The position numbers and the translations under genes were made by a program. From an uncultured Oscillospiraceae bacterium (GTDB lineage: Bacteria > Bacillota > Clostridia > Oscillospirales > JAAYXM01): a stretch of DNA of 15,678 nt. How positions within the stretch are numbered: position 1 is the stretch's first letter; each line of letters opens with the position of its first letter. Shown piece by piece: positions 14,162 to 15,678 of the stretch. The notes beneath the pieces are model-generated. The model was not told the DNA's origin. It searched no databases and was given only the letters and a program-made list of their open reading frames with translations. The stretch is taken from NCBI GenBank assembly GCA_934646115.1, contig CAKUEM010000043.1:1-15678 (forward strand), read 5' to 3'.

Positions 14162-14464
14162 TCACAGCCCGAGTAGCAGGACGAGAGCGAGAATGATTAT
14201 TCGCTCATCCTCTTCGGCGTCCAGCATCAAAAAGGCGAGGATGAGCAGAGGGACAAAATTGTTTTCGCCGTGCCCAAACCGGGCGAGCAGCGCAGAGAGG
14301 CCGCCTCCGCCATGCTGCTGCACCTTGGGCGCGGGCTGAGCATCCGGGGACGGTGCATCCGACTTGGGCGGCTCTGGCTCGGATTCCTCCGTTTTCGGCG
14401 CGCTCACATCCACATACAGGTCCTCAAAGGCATCTCGATCGTCATACAAATAATGATTATACAA
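14162..14464 (-). CDS. Small protein with acidic Pro-rich linker and hydrophobic C-terminus, unknown function
   Basis: This is the last gene of a three-gene minus-strand cluster. The 100-residue product has an acidic, Tyr/Asp-rich N-terminus (YNHYLYDDRDAFEDLYVD), a low-complexity Pro/Glu/Ser linker (about 24-50), a GGGG turn and two short hydrophobic segments (FVPLLILAFLMLDA and RIIILALVLLLGL at the very end) separated by acidic residues. I prefer TTG 14464 as start because GGAGGTG (14471-14477) lies six bases upstream; a GTG at 14473 is part of that site. Either way the start overlaps the end of the upstream gene, which suggests coupling. The hydrophobic tail may attach it to the membrane. 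No family is recognised. Confidence 0.75.
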   Translation of the reverse strand: MYNHYLYDDRDAFEDLYVDVSAPKTEESEPEPPKSDAPSPDAQPAPKVQQHGGGGLSALLARFGHGENNFVPLLILAFLMLDAEEDERIIILALVLLLGL

Positions 14465-14873
14465 GACTTCCACCTCCAGAGTTTGAAGAGAATACGCGCC
14501 GGATTACGCGGCTTAACCGCATGATCTGTATCGCTTTATCGATATGCGGCGCGTCGGCGCTTTTGATATATGGGCGCAGCGCTTCTAAAAGATGAAAACG
14601 CCGGTCGTCCGTGCTTTGATATTCGCGCACCAGCCCCATGACGGACTGGATCACCGCAGGATCGACCTGCCCGAGCACGGAGAGAATGTCATCGCCCGGC
14701 GCAGACGACGCAGACACGGCGGGAACATCCGGCGCGGATTTAGCAGGCGAAGCATCCTCCGGCGCGGGAGATTCTTCTGCGCCGCCGGTCAGCGAGCGTG
14801 CAACATTTAAAATTTGCGCCACGCCATCCGGCGAATTGAGCAGCGCCTGTACCTTTTCTTCAAAATGATCCAT
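14457..14873 (-). CDS. Conserved-looking Clostridial protein of unknown function, middle gene of cluster
   Basis: The 138-residue protein has two helical blocks joined by an Ala/Pro/Ser/Asp-rich linker (about 31-60). The N-terminal block (DHFEEKVQALLNSPDGVAQILNVARSL) and the C-terminal block, with RRFHLLEALRPYIKSADAPHIDKAIQIMRLSRVIRRVF, resemble a type of small uncharacterised protein I recall from Oscillospirales genomes, where a LLxALRP...DKAxxIxRLxR pattern recurs; this recall was not checked by search. The ATG is one base after the stop of the upstream gene (TAATATG), and GGAAGG sits inside the end of that gene, so translation is probably coupled. No catalytic motif, signal peptide or membrane helix is seen; a structural or adaptor role is only a guess. 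Confidence 0.8.
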   Translation of the reverse strand: MDHFEEKVQALLNSPDGVAQILNVARSLTGGAEESPAPEDASPAKSAPDVPAVSASSAPGDDILSVLGQVDPAVIQSVMGLVREYQSTDDRRFHLLEALRPYIKSADAPHIDKAIQIMRLSRVIRRVFSSNSGGGSLV

Positions 14874-14874
14874 A

Positions 14875-15150
14875 TTATTTCCGCCCTTCCGCCGCGTTTA
14901 AAATTTTTGTGATCAGCGCCGCGCCGCCGGGCGTTTTCATCAACGTGTCGACCAGACCGCGCGCGGTGTCGGTCTTTCCGCGCTGCGCATCGCGAAGCGC
15001 CTGCTTGATCGCTGCGCCGCCGTCTTCCATGAGCGGGGCAAGAATGCGGCGGCTTTCGTCTGATGCCAGCGTTTTCTGAATTTCGTTTAAATTTTGCGGT
15101 CGCTTTCCGTTTGAAAAAGCGCGCAGAAGATCATCGAATTCGTTTGCCAT
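14875..15150 (-). CDS. Small helical protein of unknown function, first gene of cluster
   Basis: The 91-residue protein is mostly charged and helical (ANEFDDLLRAFSNGKRP, DESRRILAPLMEDGGAAIKQALRDAQRG, GLVDTLMKTPGGAALITKIL). The last part, with PGGAALITKIL before the end, echoes the SPDGVAQILNVARSL of the next protein, so the two may share a short helical module. ATG 15150 has a strong GGAGGTG (15156-15162) five bases upstream. It is cytoplasmic by appearance, with no cysteine, signal or membrane segment. It leads a compact cluster with the next two genes and diverges from the membrane-protein gene at 15398. I cannot name a family. Confidence 0.78.
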   Translation of the reverse strand: MANEFDDLLRAFSNGKRPQNLNEIQKTLASDESRRILAPLMEDGGAAIKQALRDAQRGKTDTARGLVDTLMKTPGGAALITKILNAAEGRK

Positions 15151-15179
15151 GATCGCACCTCCAAATTTTGGGTTGTTTT

Positions 15180-15210
15180 ATTCTATGCATGGCGATAAAA
15201 AATGGTGCAA
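15180..15210 (-). promoter_or_regulatory. Candidate promoter of the three-gene cluster
   Basis: On the minus strand TTGCAC (15205-15210) and TAGAAT (15180-15185) are 19 bases apart. The boxes are good but the spacing is wide, so this is less certain than the other promoters here. Confidence 0.45.
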
Positions 15211-15273
15211 TTTTCGTAAAAGAAAGAAAAACGGGGAAAACAGCTAAGAGTTGGCGATTGCGCGCGGTAAGCG

Positions 15274-15313
15274 GCTATGGCAGAATGCTATGGGAGAATG
15301 CATAGCGTTTTTG
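15274..15313. repeat. 13-bp tandem repeat running into a hairpin with T-run
   Basis: GCTATGGCAGAAT (15274-15286) is followed immediately by GCTATGGGAGAAT (15287-15299), 12 of 13 bases identical. The second copy pairs through GCTATG with CATAGC (15301-15306), followed by GTTTTTG. It lies between the two divergent promoters, so it may be an operator pair or a terminator. The rest of the 15163-15397 gap holds only promoters. Confidence 0.45.
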
Positions 15314-15326
15314 CCGAAATTGCGGT

Positions 15327-15355
15327 TTGAAAAGTGCGTGCAAACACGCTATGAT
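15327..15355 (+). promoter_or_regulatory. Promoter of the partial membrane-protein gene
   Basis: TTGAAA (15327-15332) and TATGAT (15350-15355) are separated by exactly 17 bases, 42 bases before the start codon. Confidence 0.8.
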
Positions 15356-15397
15356 AGCTCTATTCGTAAAGCAGAAAAAAGTGGGGCGTGTAGCAAC

Positions 15398-15678
15398 ATG
15401 AAAATTTCGGGAAAGCAGACTCCGCGTGCATTCCTTCCAGTTATTGTTATTCTCGTTTTGGCGTTTATATTCTATACAATTATTGACAGCGCGATCTTAT
15501 ATCGCCATATTTCGTCGCTTGCCATGATCAGCGCGGGCATTGTGCTTGGGCTGATCGCATTTGCGATTTTTCGGTTCACTCTGACATATTATGAATATCT
15601 GATCGTGGGGGATGAGCTGATCATCCGCCGCCGGTCGCCGCTGCGCGTTACGAAAATCAGCACGTATCGGTTTCAGGA
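15398..15678 (+). CDS. Membrane protein with two helices and a PH-like domain (partial, 3' end missing)
   Basis: ATG 15398 opens a frame that runs off the window after 93 codons. After a short basic start (MKISGKQTPRAF) come two hydrophobic helices (about 12-32 and 43-63), then YYEYLIVGDELIIRRRSPLRVTKISTYRF. The two-helix hairpin followed by a Y-x-Y-L-x-x-GDEL-II-x-R pattern is typical of bacterial PH-domain (YdbS/YdbT-like or DUF304-type) membrane proteins. The ribosome binding site is poor (GTGGGG about 12 bases upstream), but the promoter and the start of a coherent membrane protein support the call. Function of such proteins is mostly unknown. Confidence 0.7.
   Translation, partial: MKISGKQTPRAFLPVIVILVLAFIFYTIIDSAILYRHISSLAMISAGIVLGLIAFAIFRFTLTYYEYLIVGDELIIRRRSPLRVTKISTYRFQ

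Noticed and set aside
1..15678. CRISPR array, insertion sequence or prophage
   Set aside because: No set of regularly spaced repeats, no transposase, integrase or phage structural gene, and no terminal inverted repeats were found in reading both strands.

Overview
The window looks like ordinary chromosome from a moderately GC-rich Gram-positive bacterium of the Bacillota, most likely class Clostridia (an Oscillospirales- or Christensenellales-like gut or anaerobe lineage). This rests on an HPr kinase/phosphorylase, strong AGGAGG-type ribosome binding sites, several TTG starts, a lipoprotein signal peptide, SLH-domain surface proteins, a zinc-type L28 and many intrinsic terminators. The lineage is inferred from gene style only. 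I see no mobile element, phage gene or CRISPR array.

Layout. 1-77: last codons of an SLH-domain surface protein, followed by a hairpin-rich gap. 320-3240 (+): an LplA-type sugar-binding lipoprotein and a Gfo/Idh/MocA sugar dehydrogenase, separated by a strong hairpin without a T-tract; no ABC permease is present. 3269-4802 (+): a promoter, a structured leader of about 150 nt ending in its own terminator, then a CNNM/CorC-type CBS-domain membrane protein and a bidirectional terminator. 4833-5382 (-): rpmB (L28) with its promoter and terminator, and downstream a possible 51-residue protein. 5442-11436 (+): a compact five-gene operon hprK - PHP phosphatase - ROK glucokinase - pcrA - corA, with clear promoter and terminator. 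11453-11620 (-): tRNA-Leu(CAA) with promoter and terminator. 11736-14052 (+): a monocistronic secreted YcdB/YcdC-repeat plus SLH protein. 14162-15210 (-): three small, tightly packed genes of unknown function. 15327-15678 (+): a promoter and the start of a two-helix membrane protein with a PH-like tail, cut off by the window end.

How it fits together. HprK links glycolytic state to HPr phosphorylation and catabolite control; a ROK glucokinase in the same operon supplies glucose 6-phosphate. The lipoprotein/dehydrogenase pair suggests capture and oxidation of a sugar or sugar derivative. CorA and the CorC-like protein are both linked to divalent-cation movement but lie in separate transcription units.

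Most notable: a likely regulatory leader RNA before the CorC-like gene; a three-gene small-protein cluster of unknown role; a recurring TTGC-type (not TTGACA) -35 box at exact 17-nt spacing; and small overlooked ORFs. I found no clear-cut new defence or mobile system.
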